Of a stretch of DNA of 11,404 nucleotides, positions 1 through 5,135 are shown piece by piece. The position numbers and the translations under genes were made by a program. The notes under the pieces were generated by a model. The model was given only the letters and a program-made list of their open reading frames with translations. It ran no database searches and was not told the DNA's origin. The stretch comes from Faecalibacterium sp. UBA1360. GTDB taxonomy: Bacteria; Bacillota; Clostridia; Oscillospirales; Ruminococcaceae. The number at the start of each line of letters is the position of its first letter. The first letter of the stretch is position 1. The DNA is taken from NCBI GenBank assembly GCA_002306375.1, contig DBRU01000101.1, positions 1,282-12,685 of the forward strand. Reading direction: 5' to 3'.

Positions 1-127
1 TGGCCTCATAGTAGGCCCGCTGCCGGGCGGCCAGCTTCTCCCGGTTGGCCTCATAGTAGGCCCGCTTCTGGGCGGCCAGCTTCTCCCGGTTGGCCTCATA
101 GTAGGCCCGCTGCCGGGCGGCCAGCTT
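1..127. repeat. 45-bp tandem repeat, at least 2.8 copies
   Basis: Copies begin at 1, 46 and 91 and follow one another without spacers. Copy 2 differs from copy 1 only around positions 66-71 (TTCTGG for TGCCGG), changing Arg-Gln to Gln-Lys. Copy 3 diverges after about 127. The 45-bp period keeps the reading frame of the protein at 1-262, so copy number can change without a frameshift. The array continues off the left edge. Confidence 0.9.
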
Positions 128-262
128 GCTTTCGGCAAAATGCCGCGCGTCCGCGTCGGTTTCCATGGACGCCTTCCATTCGTCCTGGCTCATGCCGTCA
201 AAAGTGCAGTCCGGGAACGGGCACTGCTCGCAGCTGGGGGCCTTCCCACACGGGGCGCTCAT
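1..262 (-). CDS. Repeat-containing small protein with N-terminal Cys cluster (partial, runs off left edge)
   Basis: The reading frame starts at ATG 262 and stays open to the window edge, giving 87 visible residues. The start is set by GGAGGAGGT just upstream, and its ATG overlaps the stop of the preceding gene (ATGA), which suggests translational coupling. Residues 1-20 carry four cysteines (C5, C11, C14, C19), with a CxxC pair, which could bind zinc. From about residue 46 there are tandem copies of a 15-residue, strongly charged helical unit, REKLAARQRAYYEAN. The heptad-unlike, Arg/Lys/Glu-rich composition suggests a long single helix or a nucleic-acid-binding helix. I do not recognise a named family. 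It is the last visible gene of the phage early operon. The frame is certain, the function unknown. Confidence 0.75.
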   Translation of the reverse strand, partial: MSAPCGKAPSCEQCPFPDCTFDGMSQDEWKASMETDADARHFAESKLAARQRAYYEANREKLAAQKRAYYEANREKLAARQRAYYEA

Positions 263-528
263 CCGCGCACCTCCTCCCAGCAGCCCAGCGCCGTCAAGAC
301 ATAGCCGATCACCGGCGGCCAGGGCTGAAAGGACACAAGCCCCAGCAGCTGGGGCAGACCGCTGCCCACCAGCAGCCCGAACCCCGCGGCGCCCAGGCCC
401 ACCACAAAGGTGTGGACAAATTTGCGGAACTTGGGTACAATGAAAATGCGGGTTTTCGTGATAGGTTCCCGCGCTTCTCGGCCGTCCCGGTGTTCCAGCA
501 CCGGGACGGTCATCTTCTTTTGTGTCAT
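259..528 (-). CDS. Small membrane protein, 89 aa
   Basis: The protein begins with a basic, soluble stretch (residues 1-38, rich in Lys and Arg), followed by two closely spaced hydrophobic segments at about residues 39-63 and 66-82. This is consistent with a hairpin membrane protein whose N-terminus is cytoplasmic. The ATG at 528 is preceded by AAGGAG at a usual distance. Its TGA overlaps the ATG of the next gene by four bases. It lies between an XRE-type regulator and the Cys/repeat protein in the early phage operon. No family is recognised. A holin role is possible from size alone, but the position in an early rather than lysis module argues against it. Confidence 0.7.
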   Translation of the reverse strand: MTQKKMTVPVLEHRDGREAREPITKTRIFIVPKFRKFVHTFVVGLGAAGFGLLVGSGLPQLLGLVSFQPWPPVIGYVLTALGCWEEVRG

Positions 529-535
529 GGTGTTG

Positions 536-739
536 TCACTCCTTAAGCGGAAAGTATTCCGAAAATTCTGAAAGGCTCATGCCAAGCACTTTGCAGGTGC
601 GCTGCGCTTCTGTCAGCGTCCAGGGCGTCCGCCCATGGATCCGGCTGGAGAGCACCGACGGGCCCATCCCGATGGCGTCAGCCAGATCATACATCTTCAT
701 GCCACGAGCCTTTACGGCAGCATTGAAGTAGGAATTCAT
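536..739 (-). CDS. XRE-type helix-turn-helix protein, 67 aa
   Basis: This is a small one-domain DNA-binding protein of the Cro/C1 (XRE) kind. The helix-turn-helix covers about residues 16-38, with the pattern YDLADAIGMGPSVLSSRIHG, followed by the usual TLTEAQ...LGMSLSEFSEYF helices. The frame could open six codons earlier at 757, but AGGAGGTG lies seven to ten bases upstream of the ATG at 739 and overlaps those extra codons, so 739 is the real start. It follows the Bro-N gene by 29 bp and ends seven bases before the next gene, so it is co-transcribed. In phages such proteins regulate early genes. The target cannot be told from sequence. Confidence 0.85.
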   Translation of the reverse strand: MNSYFNAAVKARGMKMYDLADAIGMGPSVLSSRIHGRTPWTLTEAQRTCKVLGMSLSEFSEYFPLKE

Positions 740-768
740 AATTGCACCTCCTCTCACGGTTCCGTGCT

Positions 769-1449
769 TTATTCTTTCGTCTTGGATGCCAGCATCTGCT
801 GTGCCATCTCGTCCAGCAAGACGTTCAGATCTTCCTCCAGCACCGGCGTGGCGAGTGCCACGATCTGGATCTGATCGATATAAGAATTGATGTCGTTCTG
901 TGCCTGCCGGACCAGTCCTTCGAAGGTGCGGGTGAGGTCACACCACTTGGAGTAGTTGGCCTTGACGGCCATAAACCGTTCTTTTGCCTCGTTACGGTTC
1001 TTGCGGACATCCTCCAGACAGTTCTGGACTTCCACCAGGTCCTGCTTTCGGTTGGCCAACAGGCTGAACCAGTCGCGAAGCGCCTGGTTGCTCCGGCGCA
1101 GGCGCTCCAGCTCGGCCGGGTCTGCTCCGTACATTCCGTTTTTGCGGATGGCCGGCAGGACTTCATCGAACACCCAGCGCTCAAACTTTTCCGCACTGGG
1201 CAGCTTGCTGTGAGTGATGAGCCGGTACAGGTCGCCTTCGGGGAGGAAGTTGGCCTGCTGCTTGCGGCCCAAGTTGTCGGTGATATAACGTTTCGTTACC
1301 CCACGGCAATGGTCGTTCAGCGCCTTGCTCTGGTTCTTGTACCCCAGCGCCTTGCAGGCGTCCGTGCCGCAGAACAGCGGCTTGCCGTCCTCGTACAGGA
1401 CGCGAACGCTGCCAAAAGCGGCGTTGGTGTAGGTTTGGATTTCGGTCAC
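769..1449 (-). CDS. Bro-N domain antirepressor-like protein, 226 aa
   Basis: Residues 1-108 form a typical Bro-N domain, ending with the conserved block FLPEGDLYRLITHSKLPSAE and the following WVFDEVLPAIRKNGMY. The family binds DNA and often acts as a phage antirepressor. Residues 112-226 are a long charged helical region (ELERLRRSN..., then DLTRTFEGLVRQAQNDINSY) and not an obvious KilA-C or ANT C-terminal domain. The start codon is GTG at 1449, set by AAGGAGGT six bases upstream. No in-frame ATG is nearby. It sits upstream of an XRE gene with 29 bp between them. A divergent promoter for the gene at 1514 overlaps its leader. The family call is strong; antirepressor action is inferred. Confidence 0.9.
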   Translation of the reverse strand: MTEIQTYTNAAFGSVRVLYEDGKPLFCGTDACKALGYKNQSKALNDHCRGVTKRYITDNLGRKQQANFLPEGDLYRLITHSKLPSAEKFERWVFDEVLPAIRKNGMYGADPAELERLRRSNQALRDWFSLLANRKQDLVEVQNCLEDVRKNRNEAKERFMAVKANYSKWCDLTRTFEGLVRQAQNDINSYIDQIQIVALATPVLEEDLNVLLDEMAQQMLASKTKE

Positions 1450-1460
1450 TTTGTACCTCC

Positions 1461-1489
1461 TTGTGGTTGTCTCCCCTCCGTGCTACAAT
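1461..1489 (+). promoter_or_regulatory. Putative promoter for the 71-aa plus-strand gene
   Basis: The -35 is TTGTGG (1461-1466), followed by a 17-bp spacer and an extended -10, TGC-TACAAT (1481-1489). Transcription would start near 1496, just before the GGGAGGTG ribosome binding site. It overlaps the leader of the divergent Bro-N gene, so the two genes probably compete for polymerase. Confidence 0.55.
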
Positions 1490-1513
1490 GAGGCGAAAGG
1501 GAGGTGACAAAAA

Positions 1514-1729
1514 ATGGATAGAAAACAAATCCAACATGATCTGGCCTTGTCGTATGCGGAAACAAAATTGCGCATCGCTTTGGAACGGGGTGAAATTGGG
1601 CGTAACCCGGAAACAGAAACGGATGAATCTTCGTATGCTTTGCTTCGCTGGTACCAGGACTGTATGTACACGCTGGCCGCAGTCAAAGATAAAGAATTCC
1701 TTGACTTCTGGGCCGCCGGGTTAAAGTAA
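1514..1729 (+). CDS. Small protein of unknown function, 71 aa, opposite to the early operon
   Basis: The ATG at 1514 follows a strong GGGAGGTG eight bases upstream and a plausible extended -10 promoter, so this is likely a real gene although it faces against its neighbours. The product is largely helical: residues 1-26 (DRKQIQHDLALSYAETKLRI) and 38-68 (SSYALLRWYQDCMYTLAAVK). It has no signal peptide or membrane segment. Its last nine bases overlap the 3' end of the convergent 60-aa gene. Its transcript is antisense to any mRNA reading from the Cro-like gene through to the Bro-N gene. I do not recognise the family. Confidence 0.75.
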   Translation: MDRKQIQHDLALSYAETKLRIALERGEIGRNPETETDESSYALLRWYQDCMYTLAAVKDKEFLDFWAAGLK

Positions 1730-1903
1730 CCGGCTGTTTTTGTCCCGTTCCAGTTGCCCGTGCATATAGCGCAAAACTGTTTCGGCGTCCTCAAAATCAA
1801 GCTGCCTGCCCTTGAGCTGTTGCACCAGTTCAAGGGCAATGTTTTTCAGATGTTCGGCGCGAGTTTTCGTATGCTGAATGATATTCTTCTGATTCGCTTC
1901 CAT
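1721..1903 (-). CDS. Small helical protein of unknown function, 60 aa
   Basis: The start is ATG 1903, preceded by AAAGGAGGTG. An in-frame GTG at 1912 lies within that ribosome binding site and can be excluded. The protein is charged and predicted helical, with LKNIALELVQQLKG and FEDAETVLRYMHGQLERD as amphipathic helices. It lacks cysteines and membrane segments. It is 36 bp downstream of the Cro-like gene, so it belongs to the same early transcript. Its stop overlaps the convergent 71-aa gene tail to tail. Similar tiny proteins are common after cro in Firmicute phages, but I cannot name a family. Confidence 0.75.
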   Translation of the reverse strand: MEANQKNIIQHTKTRAEHLKNIALELVQQLKGRQLDFEDAETVLRYMHGQLERDKNSRLL

Positions 1904-1939
1904 CCTATTCACCTCCTTTGTAGCGACGTTAGTATCTTT

Positions 1940-2158
1940 TTAGGATACTTTTCCGCCAAAAAAAATAGCGTCAATCTGGGCTTCACTGAGCGAATACCGC
2001 TTTTTGATAGCTGCAATCTCAGTCTGGAAGAACTGCGCGCCGCGATATTCATTGATTTTGGCGTTCAGCCGCGACAAGCTTATCCCAAGGTAATCCGCCA
2101 AATCCGACTGAGTATCCGAATTCAGCTTCATGACGCTCTCCAACATAGCTTTATTCAT
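1940..2158 (-). CDS. Cro-like helix-turn-helix protein, 72 aa
   Basis: Residues 16-37 (TQSDLADYLGISLSRLNAKI) form a helix-turn-helix. The C-terminal half reads FFQTEIAAIKKRYSLSEAQI followed by DAIFF, a pattern seen in small Cro-like or DUF739-type phage regulators of Firmicutes. The frame extends 11 codons further up, but AAAGGAGGTGCGC directly precedes the ATG at 2158, so that start is used. It is transcribed divergently from the CI-like repressor gene from a near-consensus promoter. By position it is the first lytic gene and likely represses the lysogeny promoter. The HTH is clear; the Cro role is inferred from context. Confidence 0.85.
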   Translation of the reverse strand: MNKAMLESVMKLNSDTQSDLADYLGISLSRLNAKINEYRGAQFFQTEIAAIKKRYSLSEAQIDAIFFGGKVS

Positions 2159-2174
2159 TGCGCACCTCCTTTCG

Positions 2175-2191
2175 GTGTCTTTTTGAGACAC
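2175..2191 (-). promoter_or_regulatory. Hairpin at the 5' end of the cro-like mRNA
   Basis: GTGTCT and AGACAC form a perfect 6-bp stem around a 5-base loop. The predicted transcription start is near 2189, so the hairpin would sit at the very 5' end of the message, five bases before the AAAGGAGG ribosome binding site. It may stabilise the mRNA. It could instead be a DNA operator, since AGACAC also occurs at 2266-2271 in the repressor leader. Confidence 0.45.
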
Positions 2192-2194
2192 TCA

Positions 2195-2220
2195 CAAGAT
2201 ACCACCATTTTTGTATCTTG
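2195..2220. promoter_or_regulatory. Operator candidate 1: CAAGATAC-N10-GTATCTTG
   Basis: A perfect 8-bp inverted repeat (2195-2202 and 2213-2220) separated by ten bases. It overlaps the -10 and part of the -35 of the cro-side promoter. Its CAAGA/TCTTG half-sites recur in the neighbouring dyad. Likely bound by the CI-like or the Cro-like protein. Confidence 0.65.
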
Positions 2221-2224
2221 TCAA
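2196..2224 (-). promoter_or_regulatory. Early (cro-side) promoter
   Basis: On the minus strand there is a perfect -35 TTGACA (2224-2219), a 17-bp spacer and an extended -10, TGG-TATCTT (-10 hexamer at 2201-2196). It drives the Cro-like gene at 2158 and probably the 60-aa gene. The dyad at 2195-2220 covers the spacer and the whole -10, so a bound repressor would block it. Confidence 0.8.
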
Positions 2225-2239
2225 GACATTTTTTCTTGA
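2221..2239. promoter_or_regulatory. Operator candidate 2: TCAAGA-N7-TCTTGA
   Basis: A perfect 6-bp inverted repeat (2221-2226 and 2234-2239) with the same half-site as operator 1. It overlaps the -35 hexamers of both divergent promoters. Its left arm also completes a palindrome with the right arm of operator 1 (TCTTG-T-CAAGA, 2216-2226), so the half-sites form a continuous array. Confidence 0.55.
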
Positions 2240-2263
2240 TTTTTTGAAAATCTATGGTATTAT
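2236..2263 (+). promoter_or_regulatory. Repressor (lysogeny) promoter
   Basis: The -35 is TTGATT (2236-2241), with a 16-bp spacer and an extended -10, TGG-TATTAT (hexamer 2258-2263). Transcription would start near 2270, giving a very short leader before GGAGG at 2272-2276. It drives the CI-like repressor and probably the lipoprotein. Its -35 lies 11 bp from that of the cro-side promoter. Confidence 0.7.
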
Positions 2264-2284
2264 TAAGACACGGAGGTATCCAAA

Positions 2285-2911
2285 ATGACGATGGGAGAAA
2301 GAATCAAGGCCCTGCGAATCCAGCATGGCTTGACGCAAGAAGAGCTCGGCCAAAAGGTTGGCGTTCAGAAATCTGCGATTTATAAATATGAAACGGGGCT
2401 TGTCGTAAACCTAAAACGATCCATGATTGAAAAGCTAGCTCTCGCATTGGGGGTGAAGCCGACTTATTTGATGGGACTCTCGGATGAAGAAACTACCATC
2501 CCGCCCGGCTATGAACCTCTCCCCAAAACGGTAAAACGTCCACTTGTCGGTTCTATCGCCTGTGGTCAGCCCATCACGGCAGAAGAAAACGTAGAGGGCT
2601 ATATAGAAGTCCCGGAAGATGCAAAGTGCGATTTTTGCCTGCGCTGCAAGGGTGACAGCATGATCGACGCCGGCATCCACGACGGGGACGTCGTGTACAT
2701 CCACATCCAGCCGGCAGTGGAGAACGGCCAGATCGCGGCGGTCCGCATTGACGGCGAGGCCACGCTAAAGCGGGTGTTCTGGAACGAGGAGACCAAAACC
2801 CTGCAGCTGCTGGCCGAGAACAGAAACTACGCGCCTCTGGTCTATACCGGCCCTGTTCTGGAGACCGTCCACATCGAGGGGCGCGCGGTCGGGTTCACGC
2901 ACTGGTTCTAA
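2285..2911 (+). CDS. CI/LexA-like phage repressor, XRE HTH plus S24 peptidase, 208 aa
   Basis: The N-terminal helix-turn-helix covers residues 4-62 (RIKALRIQHGLTQEELGQKV and following). A linker (65-85) leads to a LexA-type S24 self-cleavage domain. The likely cleavage bond is Cys93-Gly94 in GSIACGQP, the nucleophile is Ser125 in GDSM, and the general base is Lys162 in TLKRVF. All parts are present, so the repressor should self-cleave after DNA damage (RecA-stimulated, as known for the family) and release the lytic genes. Start ATG 2285 is eight bases after GGAGG. Composition changes abruptly at about 2640: the 5' part is about 43-50% GC, the 3' part 63-70%, suggesting a mosaic gene. The lipoprotein gene follows after 17 bp. 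Confidence 0.95.
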   Translation: MTMGERIKALRIQHGLTQEELGQKVGVQKSAIYKYETGLVVNLKRSMIEKLALALGVKPTYLMGLSDEETTIPPGYEPLPKTVKRPLVGSIACGQPITAEENVEGYIEVPEDAKCDFCLRCKGDSMIDAGIHDGDVVYIHIQPAVENGQIAAVRIDGEATLKRVFWNEETKTLQLLAENRNYAPLVYTGPVLETVHIEGRAVGFTHWF

Positions 2912-2928
2912 CAAAAAGGAGTCGTTCT

Positions 2929-3585
2929 ATGAAAAAGCTATTGTCTGCGGTTCTGGCCGCTACCCTGGCACTGAATTTGTGCGCCTGTTCATCTTCTGGG
3001 CAGGCAGAACCGTCTCCTGCTCCTGATGCATCTGAAAACCAGGCGAGCGCGGGAGAATCCACCTCTGAAACATCTGACGGTATGGAGGACCTTGAAAGCC
3101 TCGGCGACATCGATGTTGATAAAAACCTGTTTGATGTAGTCATCACCATGCCGGCCGACCTGGTCGGAGAAACCACGCAGGAAGAACTGGACCAACAGGC
3201 TGCAGAAAGTGGGGTTCATTCCATCACCTTGAACGAAGATGGAAGCGCCACCTATGTGATGAGCAAGGAGCAGCACAAAAAGCTGCTGGAGGAAACCCGG
3301 CAGTCAATCCAGTCCTCCCTGGATGAAATGGTCGGATCTGAAGATTACCCCAATATCACGTCCATCGAAGCAAACGACAATTTCACTTCATTTACGGTTA
3401 CCACTACATCCACAGAGCTGTCACTTACAGAGGCTTTCTCTGTTATGGGATTCTATATGTATGGCGGAATCTACGGTATCTTCAGCGGCGAAACGCCTGA
3501 CAATATTCATGTAGATTTTGTCAACGCGGATACTGAAGACATTATCGAATCTTCCGATTCTAAAGATATGGCCGAAAGCGAGTAA
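2929..3585 (+). CDS. Secreted lipoprotein in the lysogeny module, 218 aa
   Basis: Residues 1-19 form a type II signal peptide (MKK, a hydrophobic core, then the lipobox LCAC), so Cys20 should be lipidated and the protein held on the outer face of the membrane. Residues 21-60 are a Ser/Pro/Glu-rich tether. The remainder is an acidic domain (SITLNEDGSATYVMSKEQHK, then a helix, then a Thr-rich strand region TSFTVTTTSTELSLTEAFSV) with an acidic tail. No named domain is recognised. It begins 17 bp after the repressor with AAAGGAG, so it is probably expressed in lysogens from the repressor promoter. Known lipoproteins in this position, such as Ltp of Streptococcus thermophilus phage TP-J34, block superinfecting phage DNA entry. 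That role here is inferred from position and export only. Confidence 0.9.
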   Translation: MKKLLSAVLAATLALNLCACSSSGQAEPSPAPDASENQASAGESTSETSDGMEDLESLGDIDVDKNLFDVVITMPADLVGETTQEELDQQAAESGVHSITLNEDGSATYVMSKEQHKKLLEETRQSIQSSLDEMVGSEDYPNITSIEANDNFTSFTVTTTSTELSLTEAFSVMGFYMYGGIYGIFSGETPDNIHVDFVNADTEDIIESSDSKDMAESE

Positions 3586-3652
3586 AAACTATATACCGAA
3601 CCATCCAGTAAAAATGTCCCGCCGAACGACCAGTTGGACGTAGATCCCACGG

Positions 3653-3714
3653 CACAAAACACGCACAAGGAAAACGAATACACACGGTGCGTTTTGTGTT
3701 ATGTTTTTGTTTCG
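3653..3714 (+). terminator. Terminator after the lipoprotein gene
   Basis: CACAAAAC-(AC)-GCAC (3653-3664) pairs with GTGC-GTTTTGTG (3687-3698) with a two-base bulge and a loop of about 22 bases. A T-rich tail follows (TTATGTTTTTGTTT). It would end the repressor-lipoprotein transcript. Confidence 0.6.
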
Positions 3715-3833
3715 TTCTTCACTTTTTCCCTTAACTTATTTCGAAAACAGAGACAAAAACTCCCATTCTTAACTTTAAGTTACAGTTTTTGCCTGCAATA
3801 ACTGCAACTACACTTATCATTCCGGCACAATTG

Positions 3834-3876
3834 GAAAAACAAAAAGCGCCCCGCCGGCGGCAACCGGCAGGGCGCT
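3834..3876 (-). terminator. Strong rho-independent terminator facing left
   Basis: AGCGCCC-C-GCCGG (3845-3857) pairs with CCGGC-A-GGGCGCT (3864-3876) around a short loop. On the minus strand the stem is followed by TTTTTGTTTTTCC. No minus-strand gene lies just upstream in the element, so it probably stops antisense transcripts crossing the integrase gene before they reach the lysogeny genes. Confidence 0.75.
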
Positions 3877-3880
3877 ATAA

Positions 3881-3923
3881 GGGTGGATAAAGTTTTGACA
3901 GGGCCTTATCCGCCCTCTATTTT
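3881..3923 (+). promoter_or_regulatory. int: Integrase promoter with overlapping inverted repeat
   Basis: A perfect -35 TTGACA (3895-3900), a 17-bp spacer and -10 TATTTT (3918-3923) lie directly before the integrase ribosome binding site, so the leader would be under 20 bases. GGGTGGATAA (3881-3890) and TTATCCGCCC (3906-3915), one mismatch from a perfect inverted repeat, bracket the -35 and cover most of the spacer. This arrangement suits an operator. Confidence 0.65.
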
Positions 3924-3946
3924 ACAACATAAGGAGGGCCACGTCA

Positions 3947-5002
3947 ATGAAACGTACAAACACGGCGAAGTGGATCGAATCCGCAGGCAGATGGCAAATC
4001 AACGTCCAGAAGGATGGCGTTCGAAAGACCTTCACCTGCGCCAAGCCTGGTCGAACCGGGCAGCGTGAGGCAAACGCAAAGGCCGATGCCTGGTTGGAAA
4101 AAGGCTTGTGTAACCGCAAGATGAAGGTGGTGGACGCTTGGGCGGAATACTATGCCCGAGTGCAGCTCACCACCAGCATGAGCAACTGGCGGCCCGTAGA
4201 CGGCCGCTGGCGCACCTGGATCCAACCGAACATTGGCGGCCGACGTCTGGAATCGCTCACCGAGCAACAGGTGCAAGCCATCATCGATGACGCCTACGCC
4301 AAGGGCCGCAGCAAAAAGACGCTGAAGAACATCGCGGGCGATCTTACCGCATTCTTTCGCTTTTGCCGCCGGGCCGGGTACAGCACCAAGGAATTTGAGA
4401 TCCGCATCCCGGAAGGAGCCCGTCTGAAGGAAAAAACAATCTTGCAGCCCAGGGACTTCACCAAACTGATGAACACGGACACAACCGTGTATTTCCGCAA
4501 GAACACACCGGACCCGTTCATTCACTTTTATCGCCTCGCCGTCCTGACCGGGCTGCGCCCCGGGGAGCTGCTGGGCCTGCGCCGGGAGGATATAGAAGGC
4601 GGAGTGATCCGCGTCCGGCGCGCCATCAACGTATACGGAGAGGAAACCCGCGGCAAGAACGAGAACGCTGTTCGGTCTGTCCCCTTGTCAGAACTGGCAC
4701 AGCGGGAAATGGTCGCGCAGCTAAAGATGCCCATTGGAAGCGAATACATCTTCGGGCAAGCCCAGGAACGCACGATCCGCAAGCGATGGGCGGCCTATTG
4801 CAAGGCCAACGGGCTGCCAGACTGTACCCTGTATGAGCTTCGCCACACCTTTGTGAGCATTGCCCAGAACCTGCCAGAGGGGCAGCTGCGGAGACTTGTG
4901 GGGCACAGCAAGTCGATGGATACCTACGGGGTGTACGCCCACGAATTCGGAGAGCAGAGAGGCGTGCAGCGTCTGGATGAGTTGTTCTCCTCCATTGGCT
5001 GA
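3947..5002 (+). CDS. int: Tyrosine recombinase (phage integrase), 351 aa
   Basis: It catalyses site-specific integration and excision of the element at the attachment site 134 bp downstream. Residues 1-55 are a small arm-DNA-binding domain (KWIESAGRWQINVQKDGVRK), about 60-145 the core-binding SAM-like domain, and 170-345 the catalytic domain. Catalytic residues are Arg204 (TGLRPGE), Lys237 (in RGKNENAVRSVPL), the box YELRHTF with Arg299, His320 (GHS) and the nucleophile Tyr330 (YGVYAH). The first position of the usual HxxR box is Tyr296 instead of His; such replacements are known in active family members. The ATG at 3947 follows AAGGAGGG. Length is normal for the family. Confidence 0.97.
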   Translation: MKRTNTAKWIESAGRWQINVQKDGVRKTFTCAKPGRTGQREANAKADAWLEKGLCNRKMKVVDAWAEYYARVQLTTSMSNWRPVDGRWRTWIQPNIGGRRLESLTEQQVQAIIDDAYAKGRSKKTLKNIAGDLTAFFRFCRRAGYSTKEFEIRIPEGARLKEKTILQPRDFTKLMNTDTTVYFRKNTPDPFIHFYRLAVLTGLRPGELLGLRREDIEGGVIRVRRAINVYGEETRGKNENAVRSVPLSELAQREMVAQLKMPIGSEYIFGQAQERTIRKRWAAYCKANGLPDCTLYELRHTFVSIAQNLPEGQLRRLVGHSKSMDTYGVYAHEFGEQRGVQRLDELFSSIG

Positions 5003-5025
5003 AGTACACACTAAAAGTACACACT
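5003..5025. repeat. Direct repeat AGTACACACT x2 after the integrase gene
   Basis: Identical 10-mers at 5003-5012 and 5016-5025, 13 bp apart, lie between the integrase stop and the attachment site. Short direct repeats there are typical arm-type binding sites for the integrase N-terminal domain. Binding is inferred from position. Confidence 0.45.
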
Positions 5026-5135
5026 TTTTATGCAAGTATCTGTAACTTAGGCCGAGGGAAAACGAACTGCGGGAACAGGAAAATCGGTATACCGTTTATT
5101 TTTATTTCATATTTTCTGAAAACACACTCGTTTTT

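Larger units (their letters stand above)
3586..3946. other. Gene-free, AT-rich interval between lipoprotein and integrase genes
   Basis: No open frame with a ribosome binding site is seen on either strand. The interval holds a plus-strand terminator (3653-3714), a 13-bp interrupted palindrome TAACTT-T-AAGTTA (3770-3782), a strong minus-strand terminator (3834-3876), an inverted repeat (3881-3915) and the integrase promoter (3895-3923). The stretch 3715-3840 is AT-rich with no further recognisable signal. A small RNA cannot be ruled out. Confidence 0.6.

Noticed and set aside
1..127. CRISPR-like repeats at the left edge
   Set aside because: The 45-bp copies are contiguous with no spacers and translate in frame as a repeat protein.
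259..528. Holin for the small membrane protein
   Set aside because: Two hydrophobic segments and small size fit, but it lies among early regulators and no lysin is nearby.
742..1491. 249-residue plus-strand frame
   Set aside because: It is antisense to the Bro-N gene, whose domain and GTG start with ribosome binding site are clear.
3883..4068. 61-residue plus-strand frame before the integrase
   Set aside because: It covers the integrase promoter and then overlaps the integrase in another frame; no ribosome binding site.
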